Below, one piece after another: positions 12,102 to 28,875 of a stretch of 64,000 nt of DNA (position 1 is the stretch's first letter; the number at the start of each line of letters is the position of its first letter). Position numbers and translations under genes: made by a program. This DNA comes from Chalciporus piperatus (Eukaryota > Basidiomycota > Agaricomycetes > Boletales > Boletaceae). The notes under the pieces were generated by a model. That model was not told where the DNA came from. It did not search any database and worked only from the letters and a program-made list of their open reading frames with translations. The stretch spans positions 91,882 through 155,881 of the forward strand of contig JBBPTG010000056.1 of assembly GCA_038093975.1 (NCBI GenBank), written 5' to 3'.

Positions 12102-12380
12102 AATTGTAAGCTGTTAGAAGTCGATGTTGTGGTGAGGAGTCAAGATTTGCTGTTACGTGTCATCTGTTGCGCCGCAAGGTAAAAGGGCTTAAATACATAA
12201 CCGAATTGCTTCCGTGTCTCGGAAGCATTCGTCATCGATTTCTGTCCTGTGTGGATCACTGGATGTGACTCAGGAGCCAGGGCAATCACTGCGCAATAGA
12301 GCGTGTACATTTGGGGTATAGCATAGCCATGCACGTCCACACGGTCCAGAAACGCGACAGACTCACACCTCCATTGATGA

Positions 12381-13944
12381 TTACTCTACATAAGGAATCT
12401 CACAGCCAGCAGCTCGTGCAAGTCGTATGGTGTTCTCGGCCTGTATAACAGTCACCATTAAACTCTGCATAATAGCTTCGCAAAATTGGGCCACAAACCT
12501 GTTTCAGCATGGGGGCATCAATCATCTCTTTACCCCCACCTTCCATTTCAAGCCCAAGTGCACCCTTCTGATTGGAATGCGCAATGTTCATGCGGTGCAG
12601 AATCTTGGCAGCACGAAGGATCTCTGTGAATTTCCGATTGGACATATGAATACCTGTCTAGAATTCCAAAAATAAGAGTATCGCACCTTGGAAGGTCGGT
12701 ACAAACGCGGAATTGACAGTCGCAACCTGGTTCGGATGAATGGTTTGCTGTGAAACGGACATGGGTGCGACCACTCGGAGGGGACGAAGAACTCCAACAC
12801 ACCTTTCCAGTGAACCCCAGTCGCCTGCCGTCTTCACATTCTTCCCTCAGGTATTCCGGGTCCTTGTAGTTCACGCAAACCTGACTCTAGATCAAACCCC
12901 AAAATTCGCGCATCGGGTGAGGGCGTAGGCGTACCATATCAATAGCCTCGAGGCCGAAAGCCTTGGCCGCAATCACGATCTGTGAACGTACGAAGATCAT
13001 TTCTTGTTTAGAGCTGGTCCGCACCACAGACGTATCCGCACAGTCTACAGGAGAATGACGTGTCAATGCACGAAATGCCAAGACCAACATACCAGAGCCT
13101 TACAATCCTCTGCAGCGAACTGGCGGCTGAGCATTAGTCCACAACTTGCTGAAGTGAAGAGTATCAGCTTACCAACAGCGCTGACAGCTGCCCGCCTTTC
13201 TCAGTCCCAAATTCAGAGTTCCAGCCTGCGATCTCCGCTAAGCCCATAACAGCGCGTGCGCTCTCTATACTAACCACGATGCGCAAAGGCGTGGACGGAG
13301 GATTGATGTTACGTATCGTACGAGAGACACAATGCAAATCCCGGACTGAGTGAATCTTGGGGAGGACAAGGGTGCCCACGGACGGGTGTCTGAGCTTGCC
13401 GCACCCACAAAGTTCGGGTCAGCATCAGTGGCCCTGCGGGGTCAGACATGATACATACCACCTCAGCGATATCTTCCTCGAAGAATGGCGTGCTTATGTC
13501 GTTGACTCGGACTGCGACGCGCTCGGGTGCCGGCAGGTTCTCCTTGGGGGTGCGCTGCCATCTCCTCGTCAGCGTCACGTCGCCACGCCAAGTCGGAGAC
13601 CACGGACGTGTAGGAATTGGCTCAACCGTTGTCTCGCTACTTTCTTCTCCTGCGAGGTTGGTGTTACGCTGTCCTCGAGGTCATATATGATCACGTCTGG
13701 GGGTGCTCCAAGACTGAGTGACTTCTCGAGCATGCGGTCTGAAGAGGCAGGCACTGTAGAGACATGTCAACGGTTGTACTAGCGTGAGCACGCTGGTGAG
13801 AAACAGACCGTAGAGGTACGAGCGGCGCAAGCTGGGCTCGCTGGTGGACGTGCTCAGCATTCTACGAGACCCAGTGCTGGTGAACCTGGCACATCGAGAA
13901 ACATGATTAGCAGGTCGAAGCAGTGATCGTATCTGTACATTCAT
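12381..13944 (-). CDS. CLYBL-like HpcH/HpaI lyase, probably mitochondrial
   Basis: Multi-exon gene. The N-terminus MNVQIRSLLRPANHVSRCAR is Arg-rich and acid-free, as in mitochondrial presequences. The TIM-barrel motifs follow in order: RSYLYVPASSDRMLEKSL, VIIYDLEDSV (acidic Mg2+ site), VRVNDISTPFF, VGTLVLPKIHSV, IVVSIESARAVMGL, FASEDYCAD (second acidic site), QAIHPNQVATVN and the late MIDAPMLKQAENTIRLARAAG before the stop. This is the citrate lyase beta-like family (CLYBL, PF03328), which includes citramalyl-CoA and malyl-CoA lyases that split a hydroxyacyl-CoA into acetyl-CoA and an oxo acid. The exact substrate cannot be read from sequence. The final exon begins after an intron ending at about 12436. 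It is divergent from PRP2, with about 146 bp between start codons. Confidence 0.85.
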
Positions 13945-14090
13945 GGTCGAACTTCAAGTTGTGTCCGTGGAGTGCAGCGATGTGTCATTGCTGGACCTAA
14001 GTTAGCTGGTAGTACTTACTAGTAGTAGTAGTTAGTGGCCGTGACTTTTGTGTGACACTACCACTTGTCGACTACTCCCATTACACTCTC
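13945..14090. promoter_or_regulatory. Shared divergent promoter of the CLYBL-like lyase and PRP2
   Basis: The two start codons lie only about 146 bp apart and point away from each other, so both promoters must fit here or overlap the 5' ends. A short AGT triplet repeat lies at about 14020-14034. I see no clear TATA box. Confidence 0.5.
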
Positions 14091-17976
<3,886 letters not shown>

Positions 17977-18199
17977 TATGCATCTTCCGAGTTGTATTTC
18001 CTACTTGCTAGCCCTTGTGAGGGTCGTAATTCGTATACATAGCCTTCGGGTGCTTGTTGAAAATACTGTGCTGCCTCAGACGAGGTAGTTCTGTCAAGAC
18101 GTCTGATTACGATATTTCAGAGAAACGGGGAACACAATTACACGCATGTCAACAGAATAGACAACATATACCGATACATGATCACTTCCTTCCAGGCAC

Positions 18200-20453
18200 T
18201 CACGCCGCCCAGCTTGACTGCATCAAAATATCACGAAGATATTTGGCCTCTTCATGGTAGTCCGGCAGGCTTATCTTCGAGATACCATATCTCACACGCG
18301 TTTGGTCCTATAGCAGTTTAAGTGTTATGCCTCAGCACAAGGAGACGCGATGCACTCACATTGTAAGTATCTTGTTTGGCCCTGCAGCTGAAGTTGAACG
18401 TTCTGCCAGCTGATTGCGACATGAGAGCGTTGTATTCCGCCTCGTTTCGTTCCTTGACACGAGTTCCGTGAGGGATGGCACACCGAAGCAAGGAGATAGT
18501 TACCTTGGTTTCCATAACTTCGTCCGCAGTTTTCCCGAACACGGCCAAACCAGCGTCATTGAAACCTTGGAACCATACCTGGCTTGACCAGTCGGCGACC
18601 GCCATAGACATGATATATCTAATTAATGGGTCAATGTTTTAGTCACATGTTGTTAACCTTGACCTGGATGCAGAACGTACCGGTATTCAGGGCGCTCAAA
18701 AGTCCTTTCACACTTTTCGCACCTCCAGCCATTGCCCACATCAGTGACCTTCTTGTTGCAACCTTGAGTAGGGCACGCGGCATACGCAATATTTTCGCTC
18801 TTGATGTGCATTACAGTGGCACGAACAGAGAAGAACTCTGCCTTATCTGACATCCCCAGCTGCGACTCCTTGACGTCACTGAGATGACGCATTTCATTGC
18901 GGTTAAACCCACTGAATGACGCGCCACCAGACGAAAGGGCTGCTGAATGTGACTGGAAAGATTTATCTGACCCAATGCCGTCATACCAGCCACGGAGTAA
19001 ATGGGCTTCCTCAATGTCTGGAGAAATGGTCATGTAACTCGAGGATATCGTTGAGAGATTACGTCCTGGAATTGGACCTCAGCATGCGTGACGATCGACA
19101 GGTTGCAAACAAACCTCCGAAATCTCCAACCTTCACGCCCTTGAATGCGACAACTGGGAGATCCTCGGCAGCGAATGTCTCCGCCTGCTTCCCCCAAATT
19201 GTCATTCTAACTGAATAAAGTGACTTGTCAACAAGCGTGAGGTCACGTTTCGACACCTAAAAGGCTGATTTAGACGGAATTACGAACTGGAGGGGGAACT
19301 CACTGTTCGACTCGTCGCTTTGGAAGTAATTTCCCCAAGAGGTCCCACTTCCTTAACGATGCCAATGACGTCTACATCCTCTCAGTTAACTATGAGAATC
19401 CCTAGCGGTAGGCGACGTACCGCAAGTCGTATCCTTCTGGAGCTCTTCCAGCGAAGACAATTGGATGAAGTTATACCGAATCATCGGTACGTTAGTGTTG
19501 TCCACGCACTACAACGTCGATCAGTTAACAGTAATTTTAATTTTGAACAAAGGACGGACCTCTTCTACCTCCGTATTCTTCTCGAGACTTATCTCGTAGT
19601 CGTTTTGGAGGTTGGAGAACTTTTTCTTGGCAAGGTTGACTCGTCCTTTGGATATGTAGTAAACTTTGCCTTCCTCAAACTTGTCATACAGTTCTTCCAC
19701 GACTGCATTGAAACCAGTCGCACGAATTTCGCCTGTTTCGTCCATCAAAGTGACGTTAAAGAGCTTTCCCTCTCCACGTGCATTTGACCAGGTCCTGATG
19801 TCAGATTTCTGGGTGACGCGTGCCTTGATGGTCCAGTTGTTTTGGTAAGGACTGAGACCTTCGATAGGGAAGATGGATCGCGCGCCTTTGCCGCTAGCGT
19901 TAGCGCTAGCTCGAGGTGCTGCTGGCCTAGTCCCCACGCTAGTGGAAACGGGAGGCTGAGGCTCCACGCTGGTCGAAGCATCAGGAGGCTCCTCCGTTGT
20001 GGGTGCAAGAGCAGGACCGGCCGGGGTAGGAGGGGCTGGAGCGGCAACAGGACTCCCTATTTTCTCTTCTTCTCTGGAAGCGACGTGTAGATCGAGGATG
20101 ATGATGAGCCTAGAGATGCGTCAGCGCAGCACCGAGTCGAACATCGAACGGTGATACCTCCTGTCCTGCACAAAGTTGCAAGTGAGTTTGTCAACGACGA
20201 CAATGCTGTTCCTGATGATCTCTCCACGAGCGACCAGATCGTTGAGTTGAGTTGCAAGCATGGCCTGCACGAAATGTACGCCATCCGAGAGAATGAGGCG
20301 ATACCTGTCGATGGTTGTGGTCGTCGGGGCGCTTGGGGATACTTTTTTTATGGAGAGGAGCTGTACGGCATATCCTGAGCCAAGTTCCTCGATTTCTGTT
20401 GGAGATGCCTCGTTGAGGCGTTCGCAAATACCGGCTGATAACTGCTGCGACAT
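18200..20453 (-). CDS. RFA1: Replication protein A large subunit (Rfa1/RPA70)
   Basis: The product is the ssDNA-binding large subunit of RPA, used in replication, repair and recombination in the nucleus. The N-terminal OB fold reads [16 protein letters not shown] and [21 protein letters not shown] Pro/Ala-rich linker follows, then DBD-A ([56 protein letters not shown]), DBD-B ([30 protein letters not shown]) and DBD-C with a C4 zinc motif ([10 protein letters not shown]...[10 protein letters not shown]). The end is [20 protein letters not shown] and then a tail of [12 protein letters not shown]. Several introns are present. The ATG at 20453 is the first in the conserved frame. It is head-to-head with the next gene, with 95 bp between start codons, and an ACGCGT motif lies close upstream. 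Confidence 0.95.
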
Positions 20454-20548
20454 GGTCAGAGTCAAGGGGGACGCGTTGTTTGTGCGCGTTATTTGTACAC
20501 GATTTGTTTGTCACCGCGACCGTGTCATACCGTGTCATACTACCACCC
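20454..20548. promoter_or_regulatory. 95-bp divergent promoter with ACGCGT box and 10-bp direct repeat
   Basis: The region between the RFA1 start and the start at 20549 contains a palindromic ACGCGT at 20471-20476. This is the MluI cell-cycle box recognised by MBF-type factors at S-phase genes in yeasts. A related GCGCGT lies at 20484-20489, and there is a perfect tandem repeat CGTGTCATAC x2 at 20521-20540. The functional reading is inference from yeast. Confidence 0.45.
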
Positions 20549-22894
20549 ATGGCAGACAGGTCATACACCAACCTACTCAGCCATCTACACAGACCCTCTA
20601 CCAGGACACCACCATCTACAACCCTTCAAGCTCTCATCGTTCACCACCTCGCCCATCTCACACCAACGCCAACACCACTCGCCGCAGCGATCGTTAGCAG
20701 CTCACTCTTCAGGCCATTTTCGTTTGCGAAGCTCGACACTCTCTGCACTTGCTTTCGACATGCTGTTCATGCAAAACTCAGGGCTCTAAAGGAGGAACCA
20801 AGTGGTTTATTTGTGCCGAGTCTGAACGCTCGTTTGAACACCTGGTCGACATCCCTCCTCAGGGGGTTCGAAGGCAGTCATGCAATCACTCGACTAGCTT
20901 GCTGCAGCGGACTGCTCCTGGGGCTCGAGGACGTACTTCCAAGATTGCCAGAGAAGCAACGAGACGTCAAAGCGAGAGTAGAGGACGAATTGATCCTCGC
21001 ATTCGCAGACGTTATGGACCTATTCATTTCATCCGATTCGTGGGGAAAGGAGTTCCAACCCGTCACCGAGGGTGGAGGTACGCCCGAAATCATCACCCGG
21101 GTGACCAGGATGCTAAGCTTGAACACAGAGGATGCCCTCACCCTCCCATTGATCGTCTCGTCCCAAGCGCTCCTCCTTGTTCCACCGGAAAAGTTCGTTG
21201 CCCTACCATTGCAAGTACGCATATTCGCAACTGATACCCGGCGACGTCACTGAATGATAATAGCAAATGCTGAGTCTAGTGACCCGTGCAATATCACATG
21301 CATTTGGTCAGGGAGATTTCATCTCCACGTTCTCGTCACACGTGCAATTCAACCCTGAATTCAAGATATCCCTAAATGTGAGTCTCATCCGACGCGCAAT
21401 TTGGTTCCAACTAACGTTCGCCAGGTGGATGCACCTATTTATGCGGAAATTAACGCGATAGCGTCCTCCCATGCCATGACTCACATGGGCACTCTCTCTA
21501 AATTGTGCTCGAGAAGTATCTCACTCTTCGTCGACTATCGTCCCAAGCTTGCCTTTCCCCAAGTCCATGAGACATTCCTTACTCTGGACACAATCGCAAG
21601 GAAAATTGAAGCAGGGTGGCTAAACAGTGGCTTACCTGGTGTTGAACAAGACTCGATAGGTGTGCAACATTGCTGACCGATTCCATGGTGTCTAATACCT
21701 AGGTAGCTCCGGAGGCCCGAACGGTGACCGCATCAATCTGGACAATTCTCAAGACTCTGCTATTTTGCACGGTCATGATCACTGAAGCGGGCCTATCGAC
21801 ATCTGTATACGTCCCGCCCGCATATAGCGGCTCAATATCAGCACTTGCACTTATCGTGCTACGCGCGCTTTCTCATCTGGCGTTCGTGATTGAGAAATTC
21901 GGTGGTGCCGGTCATGGAGCTTTCGAAGAGCTAAAGCGGGCGTTTTACCTTGCTCTCGACGTGTTGGCAAACAATGCGGATGAAAGTGAACAATTTGTAA
22001 AGGGGATATGCGATGAAATATGGTCCAATGGCTTTGTTCCAACGCATCCTGTCCAACAAGCCAAGAAGGCCTTCGCGTTAAGCGCGCTCGAGCAACTTGT
22101 TTCCGTTCTGAGCATGACGACAATCCAAACTTACCTTCTTCCCTTCTGTTCACCGTGAGTCGAACATCCAAAGTCTATTGATCTCATTATTGATCATTCG
22201 TCAGACATCTGTCTGACCCATCGCATCGTGAAATATTCGAGTCTGCTCACAGTGTAGTACTCTCCGTCTTCTCATCGCGCTCAAAACGGAGTATCGCAAA
22301 TGCTGCTTCGCGCCCAGATGACCCAATTATGTCGGACTCTGCATTCGTAGAGAAGATGGTCCCATTCTACTTGCAGTGCCTTATCGAGGTGACCAGTCTT
22401 CCTCTTTTGTCGTCTAGGTGCAATATTCATATTGCTCGCAGAACTCCGAAGATGGTAAGCTAAATGTCGGCCAGCTCTGTCTCGCCTTTGCCGCTCTCGT
22501 GAAGAGTGCATCTCTCACCCGCGATCTCGCGCTTGCATGGTTTTGCATCGATTCACTGCTCGCTGCGTGCATGGACCTACCACCAGACATCAGTCGACGC
22601 CAGCGTCTTCATTTGGCTCTGATATCAAGTATACCATCGCTTTCCCTTTCCCTGCTTCCACGTGTGTTGTCAACAGTGAGACATATCATTGATTGCACAC
22701 AGGACGAAGCGACCCGCAAAGAACTTGTTGAGGCTTTGTTCCATGAGATCATGGAGAATGTCGGGGACGCGGAGAAGGAGTATGCTGTACGGTGGTGGAA
22801 TGAGAGACGCTCTGAGTGGGTTGTAGGGAAATTGGATCGGAGTCATTTAGAGACCTCGGAGACGAGAGGTTTGGAAGTTGCCCCACGTTTGTAG
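20549..22894 (+). CDS. Unrecognised helical protein, HEAT-like, possible peroxin-8 relative
   Basis: Six exons give a protein of about 670 residues, starting MADRSYTNLLSHLHRP. Exon junctions lie near 21212/21264, 21377/21424, 21659/21703, 22153/22204 and 22389/22440. The sequence is mostly amphipathic helices rich in Leu, Ala and Ser (LTPTPTPLAAAIVSSSLF, ALIVLRALSHLAFVIEKFG, QLCLAFAALVKSASLTRDLA) with no catalytic motif that I recognise. The overall look resembles the poorly conserved intraperoxisomal peroxin Pex8, and the C-terminus is PRL, only loosely like a PTS1, so that identification is a guess. Its neighbour downstream encodes a protein with a true AKL ending. It shares a short promoter with RFA1. 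Confidence 0.7.
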
Positions 22895-23172
22895 CTCTCC
22901 ACTGCAGATACTCTCCCCAAAGCAGTTGTCTGAGCGAGGATGGTTTTGATGTGACTGAGACTGCCTGAACTGTTCCTATCATTCCGTTGAGTAATTCGTG
23001 TCTAGCACGCGACCCAAAACTCGCGCGACACGCCAACACACCCCGATCATGTGAACACCATGTAAAGTACCGTGGAAGCCAGCTATATGTAACCGCATTG
23101 CGCGCGATGGATCAATGCAGTTTCCTTTCCTTCGCTTCCTCCGCCCTAGACCATCCGTGACCGTTCGAATCC

Positions 23173-25853
23173 ATGGCTGAACTCGTTTCCCCTGCAGGAG
23201 TACTCCCTCACATTCCAGATAACTTGACGCTTGCACAGTTCATTCTTGATTCCCACCATCCTTTGAGGCCTGTTCGGAAGCATGGAATACCTTGGTTTAT
23301 TGAAGACCATAGTGGTAGGACGTTTGGCTACGAAGAGGTGAGTTTCCGGGTGCTCCGATATCATGCTGCAGTCCCCGCCCCTCCATTCTTGCGTTATCCG
23401 GCTCGTGTTCGCATCTGACATTGACCATTAGATATGTGCACGGGTGTTCGGCTTGGCGAATGGATTGAGGAACACCTTTGGTATAAGTGCGTGCCGTCTG
23501 GTTGACTAAAAGCGTGTCGCGCTAATCTGCTATACTCTGTCTAGAGGAAGATGATGTTGGTATGGATAGAACCTACTGCATCATATGCGCATGCACTGAA
23601 TCTTGACCCCCAAGTCCTGATATTCAGTCCGAATCACATCGGTACGCTACTTCATCGTGTCTCATCACAGGTGGTCATACTCAACGTGCAGACAGACTAC
23701 CTCATTGCCGTCTGGGCAGCTCACAGACTAGGCGCCATCATGTCGTAAGCCCCCTCTCGCTCCCATTCTAGCCAACGAAAACTGAAGCCCGCAGTGGCGC
23801 GAATCCTTTATTCACCCCCGACGAACTCACCTATCAAGTCCAAGCGACCAAGGCCAACCTTGTCATCACTCACCCCGACTCACTACCCGTGGCTCTTGCC
23901 GCTGCAAAAGCTGTCAAGCTACCCGCGGACCGCATCGTACTGTTCAACGTGGATGGCACTTCGTATGGCAAGCAGATCACAGTTCAGAACCTTGTTGACG
24001 AGGGGCTGGCGAGTAAAACCACGTTCCAGGAACGTGCCTTGAGGCCTGGTGAAGGAAAGACCAAGATTGCGTTCTTGAATTTCTCTAGCGGGACCACAGG
24101 AAGGCCAAAGGTCTGGAAGACGTTCTTACAGTTTGTTCGTTGCCAGTGGTATTGATATTGACGCTTCCTCACTAGGCTGTTGCGATACCCCACTATGCCC
24201 CGATAGCGAACGTCATCCAACTCGCTGCACATCATAGGGTTGATGACCCCAACTTGCCTGATCAACGATTCAGACCTGGTGATATTTGCTGTGCTGGTGA
24301 GGCGTCCAATGTTCGATGAAACTTGCAATGAATCGACCCATTCTTCCACAGTTCTTCCACTATATCGTACGTGATTTATTTGATTGGTCCTCAGTTGGAC
24401 TGAATGGCACTTTGCCAGATATATACGGCTTGGTTTTCAATGTAAGTGGCATATTGAAGCACTACTTGAGTCACTAATCCGCGCCATTTTAAAGACCCAC
24501 TTGAGTTTCTTCTGCGGGGTTCGTGTGCAAAACTGCTTTGTTCAGGGCCTGAACTGACGACAGCGATAGATGCCCATCGTTCTCACAGCCAAGTTCAACT
24601 TCTCGGATTTCTTAAAGAGCATCGTTAGACACCGAATCACTCACCTCATGTGAGTCCGGTGACGCTCCTTCGGTGCAAGCACACACTGATCGAGCAAACA
24701 ACAGGGTTGTTCCCCCTCAAGTCGTGCTCTTATGTAAAGTAAGAGCTCAACTTCGTTCACATACGTTCTCCCGTTGAAATGCGTGATTGACAGCATCCAG
24801 CTGTCAAAGAATATGATCTCTCCCATGTCCGGTACTTGACTTCCGGTGCAGCTCCGTTATCTCGAGAGCTCATGGAGCGACTCATCGAGATCTTCCCGCA
24901 TGCTTCCATCGGACAAAGTTATGGTTTGTCACCTCCTTGTGGGGGATCGACCTGCCGAGCTCATTATGTTACAGGCACGACGGAATCTTGTACGGTGATC
25001 ACAACGTGGTCCCTCGCAAACAAGTGCGATTTGAGTGGCAGCGCCGGTCAATTGGTCCCCGGGATCACTGCTAGGGTGGAGAGGCCTGATGGGACGCTTG
25101 CGGAGTTTGATGAGCCCGGAGAACTTGTGGTGCGTACACCGTCGCTCGCGTTGGGTTATGCCGGAAATCCAGAAGCGTATGTAGACGAACTTTCTTTTGG
25201 GAGTATTGACGCTCATGATTGTTGCAGGACGAGAGAAACCTTTGTGGACGGGTAAGGAATTCAACTTGTTCTTCGTGTGAAGGGGCTAACGGCTCGTCAG
25301 ATGGCTCCGTACTGGCGACGAAGTCAAGATGAATAGAAACGGAGAGATCTTTGTTCTTGATCGCCTAAAGGTCATCTTGGGCACCATGGTCTTGGAATCA
25401 TGTCTGACAACCTTTTGCAGGAAATGCTGAAAGTGCGAGGATACCAGGTCGCTCCAGCAGAGCTGGAAGGCTGCCTTCTCGATCACCCTGATGTCTCGGA
25501 TACCTGCGTTGTAGGAGTTCCTGACGAGTACAGTGGGGAACTCCCTCTCGCTTTCGTGGTCTTGCGAGCGGATGCTGCAAGCCGCGTACAGAATGACCCA
25601 AGTGCGGCAGAGAAAATCAAGCAGTCAATCATGAAGGTTCTGTCCACAAATGCTATGAAGCTATCGCCGTGACTGACTCGACCATTCCCTTGATATCTAG
25701 CACGTCGCAGACAACAAGGTTGCGTACAAGAGATTAGCTGGAGGGATAGAGTTCATCGACTTGATTCCGAAGAACCCCAGTGGGAAATTGCTGAGGCGTG
25801 TGCTGAGAGAGAAGGCTCGGGAGATGAGATTGCGGCTGGTTGCGAAACTTTGA
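23173..25853 (+). CDS. Acyl-CoA/4-coumarate-CoA ligase-like enzyme, peroxisomal (copy 1)
   Basis: Adenylate-forming (ANL) ligase in many small exons: it activates a carboxylic acid with ATP and joins it to CoA. The start reads MAELVSPAGVLPHIPDN. Core motifs: P-loop [62 protein letters not shown], the hinge DRLK and [17 protein letters not shown], and the catalytic Lys in [16 protein letters not shown]. The last three residues are AKL, a canonical PTS1, so the enzyme is expected in the peroxisome. The substrate is open: medium or long fatty acids or a phenylpropanoid acid are all possible. Exon layout and sequence parallel the next gene, so the two are tandem duplicates. Several introns use closely spaced AG acceptors (for example CAGACAG near 23699). 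Confidence 0.9.
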
Positions 25854-26210
25854 TTTATATGCTGATTTCAACTGTCGTCTGAGTGAAACGTTGATCAGGT
25901 CGTTGACTACGCCCTACTACACCTGTGCTCTATGTCTCATCACCTAGCGACAAACCAAGCGACAAACCGACGTCAGTCAGTCAGTAACCGGACGTCGCGA
26001 GAACGGCACCCGACCGCTGCCAGGACTCTGTGAGAGTCTGAGTGGATGGTCCAGGTTGTGACAAATTATATATCCTCTACTAGCCGGACGGGTCATATGT
26101 ACTGGCCCCCGCCAAGCCTCTGTCTTGTCTCAGTTCCCAAACCATAAGTAGGGCCCTGCTACGCCTACCACTCGTCCCACCCACTTTTCGTCCATACTCA
26201 CGTTGATACC
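25854..26210. other. Intergenic region between the tandem ligases
   Basis: It contains the 3' end of copy 1 and the promoter of copy 2. A TATATAT stretch lies at 26067-26073, about 140 bp before the ATG, and a short CAGT tandem run lies at about 25973-25986. There is no gene here. Confidence 0.4.
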
Positions 26211-28875
26211 ATGACAGAGATCTCTGGCGGAACAGTGGACTGCACCGTTCCTGACAACTTGACTATTCCCCAATTCTTCCTCGATACCCACCACCCCCTA
26301 CGGCCAATACGGAATGGGAACACACCCTGGCTGGTAGAAGACGCCACAGGCAGGGCTATTGGACTTGAGGAGGTGCGTGTGTTGTGGATTCATGGTCTAC
26401 TTCCGGCTGAGGCTGAACGGACCGGTAGTTGCGCGCACGGACGTTCGGGCTCGCGAATGCTCTCTGTGCGCGATATGGCATCAGTGAGTGGTGGATGTAC
26501 TTTGATTGTGCCATGTCACTGTCTTACGCATGATACCGTGATGAAGAGGACAACGATGTTGGTACGTCTTTGGTTGTGTAGCCTCTCGGCTTTCATGCTG
26601 CAAGTACTGAAAGATGTCCAAAACCACCAGTGCTGATTTATAGCCCGAACCACGTCGGTATGTCGTCATCTTCCTGGGTTTCGCTGTCAAGTTCAAAATT
26701 AAAAAATTACATCTTCCTCCTTTCAGACTATCCCCCTGCCATATGGGCGGCACATCGACTTGGTGCTATCGTCTCGTCTGTCCCCTTTCGTCGCTCTTCC
26801 TGATCCAAGTGTTCACGTATAGATGATCCAACAGGAGCGCGAACCCGGCTTATAACGCGGATGAACTTCTATACCAAATGCAGATAACCAAGGCTGCACT
26901 CATCATTACCCACCCATGGTCGTTGAGCACTGCCATTACAGCCGCTCGCGCAGCTGGTATACCAGAAACACGCGTCGTGATATTTGACGAGGTCTCGGGT
27001 AACAACCAAACCACTGTGCAGTCGCTCATAGAAGAAGGGTTGAAGATGGACCAGTGTTTCGTTGAGCCGAAACTGAAGCCTGGGGAAGCAAAGTCCAAGC
27101 TCGCGTTCCTGAACTTTTCGAGTGGTACGACGGGTAAACCCAAGGTGAGTTCCTTGGACTTGGACCGAGCAAGAGGTGCTGAACACGCGGACGCAAGGCT
27201 GTTATGATCTCACATTATGCTCCTATCATGAACGTTATTCAAATGTCGATTTACAACAAGCTCAACCAAAATTATTGCGCATGGGAGGACCAAAGATTCC
27301 GTCCCGGGGATGTGGCCGCTGGAAGTGAGTAAAAAAATGAACCTGTATTCGTCTCCAGTGCTAAGCAGATGTGTTCAGTGCTGCCGTTCTATCGTAAGTC
27401 AGAATTGTTCTTGTTCTTGTTCTCGTCTGAGCCTTCACGAACCAAGACATATACGGCCTCGTCGTTTCTGTGAGTCTCTGCATTGCGTGTGATACCTCAC
27501 TTGGCTTATACACATAACAGTTACACTTCATGCAGTTCTGTGGTGTCAGTCCCTTGTTCACCCGCTCTGAATTGCATACTTAGGCTAACTTCACTGCTTA
27601 GATAACGCTAGTGGTGATCCCAAAGTTCAGCTTCACGGACTTTCTGGGAAGTATTGTCAAGCACAGGATAACACATTTGATGTAATGCCCATTGCTCCTT
27701 CAAACAAGTTCGACCAACTAACGATGCTAAAGGCTTGTTCCACCCCAAATCGTGTTGCTCTGCAAGGTACGTTTTAGTGGTCAGCGTTATGCCAGCGGAC
27801 ATTCACAGTTAAATCATGAAGAGTCCGGTTACCAAGCAATATGACCTTTCCGGTGTCCGATACATGATCTGTGGTGCAGCTCCTTTGTCTGCGGAGCTCA
27901 TGGCTCAGGTTGTCAAAGTCCTTCCCAATGCACAGATTGGTCAAGGATACGGTGAGTGCCTTTTCCTCGATCGATGAATGCTGGCTTACAGAGTTTAGGT
28001 ATGACTGAGTCGTCAACCTCGATCACAATGTTCTCTACGGACACGAAGATAGGAATACCGGGAAGTGCTGGAAAACTCATACCCGGTGTTACAGCCCGAG
28101 TCATGAAAGAAGATGGGACTCTGGCAGGATACAATGAGCCTGGTGAACTTCAAGTGAATATACCCTCTGTAGCTCTTGGGTACTGGCAGAACGAACAGGC
28201 GTAAGTTTTCTCGTGTCCTTTCTAAAAGAAATACTTGTTAACCGGCTGAAATACAGGACGAACGAGACGTTTGTCGACGGGTAATGTTTCTACCTCGACA
28301 AGTCGCTGGTCAAGGAACTGACTCGTCATAGATGGCTATGCACCGGTGATAAAGTCTTTATTCGGGAAGACAAAGAAATCTTTATTGTGGATCGACTCAA
28401 AGTCAGTTCTCTTAATCTATGGAAAGTCGTTCACCCCCCTGATGAGCTGGCAGGAAATCATGAAAGTCAGAGGGTTCCAAGTAGCACCAGCTGAACTCGA
28501 GGGATGGTTGCTGGAACTCCCCGACGTGGCTGATGCTTGCGTCGTCCCGGTTCCAGACGACTACAGTGGGGAGGTGCCCATGGCATTCGTGGTCCTCCGC
28601 CCTCATGTCGCCAAGCGTATCACAGACAACCCGGAAGAAGCGGAGAAGGTCAAGGCTGCTATGAAAAAGGTTCGTGCTTGCAAAGTACTCGGTCTCTGAA
28701 CGATAACTGACGGGTGGTCATGTAGCATGTTGCAGACAATAAGGTGGCATATAAGCACCTTGCAGGAGGTGTCGAATTCATCGATGCGATACCCAAGAAT
28801 CCGAGTGGGAAGCTTCTGCGACGCGTGTTGCGGGACCGGGTTCGGGAGACGATGAAGCGTAGAGCTAAACTTTGA
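26211..28875 (+). CDS. Acyl-CoA/4-coumarate-CoA ligase-like enzyme, peroxisomal (copy 2)
   Basis: This is the second ANL ligase in tandem, starting [16 protein letters not shown]. Motifs are intact: [84 protein letters not shown] and [16 protein letters not shown] with the catalytic Lys. It ends RRAKL, again a PTS1. The two copies share N-terminal text (IPDNLT/VPDNLT, HHPLRP), the C-terminal block [10 protein letters not shown] and most intron positions. The substrate-pocket regions differ (for example VIQLAAHHR against VIQMSIYNK), so the duplicates may have split substrate ranges. No frameshift is evident in the exons that I could join. Confidence 0.9.

Noticed and set aside
11801..12182. 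Open frames on both strands over the Argonaute RGG head
   Set aside because: GC-rich triplet repeats are open in all frames; only the minus frame leads into the Argonaute domains.
13681..13944. Continuous 87-codon minus frame taken as a separate small gene
   Set aside because: Splicing at about 13805-13751 links its start to the lyase motif YVPASSDRMLEKSL, so it is only exon 1 of the CLYBL-like gene plus intron.
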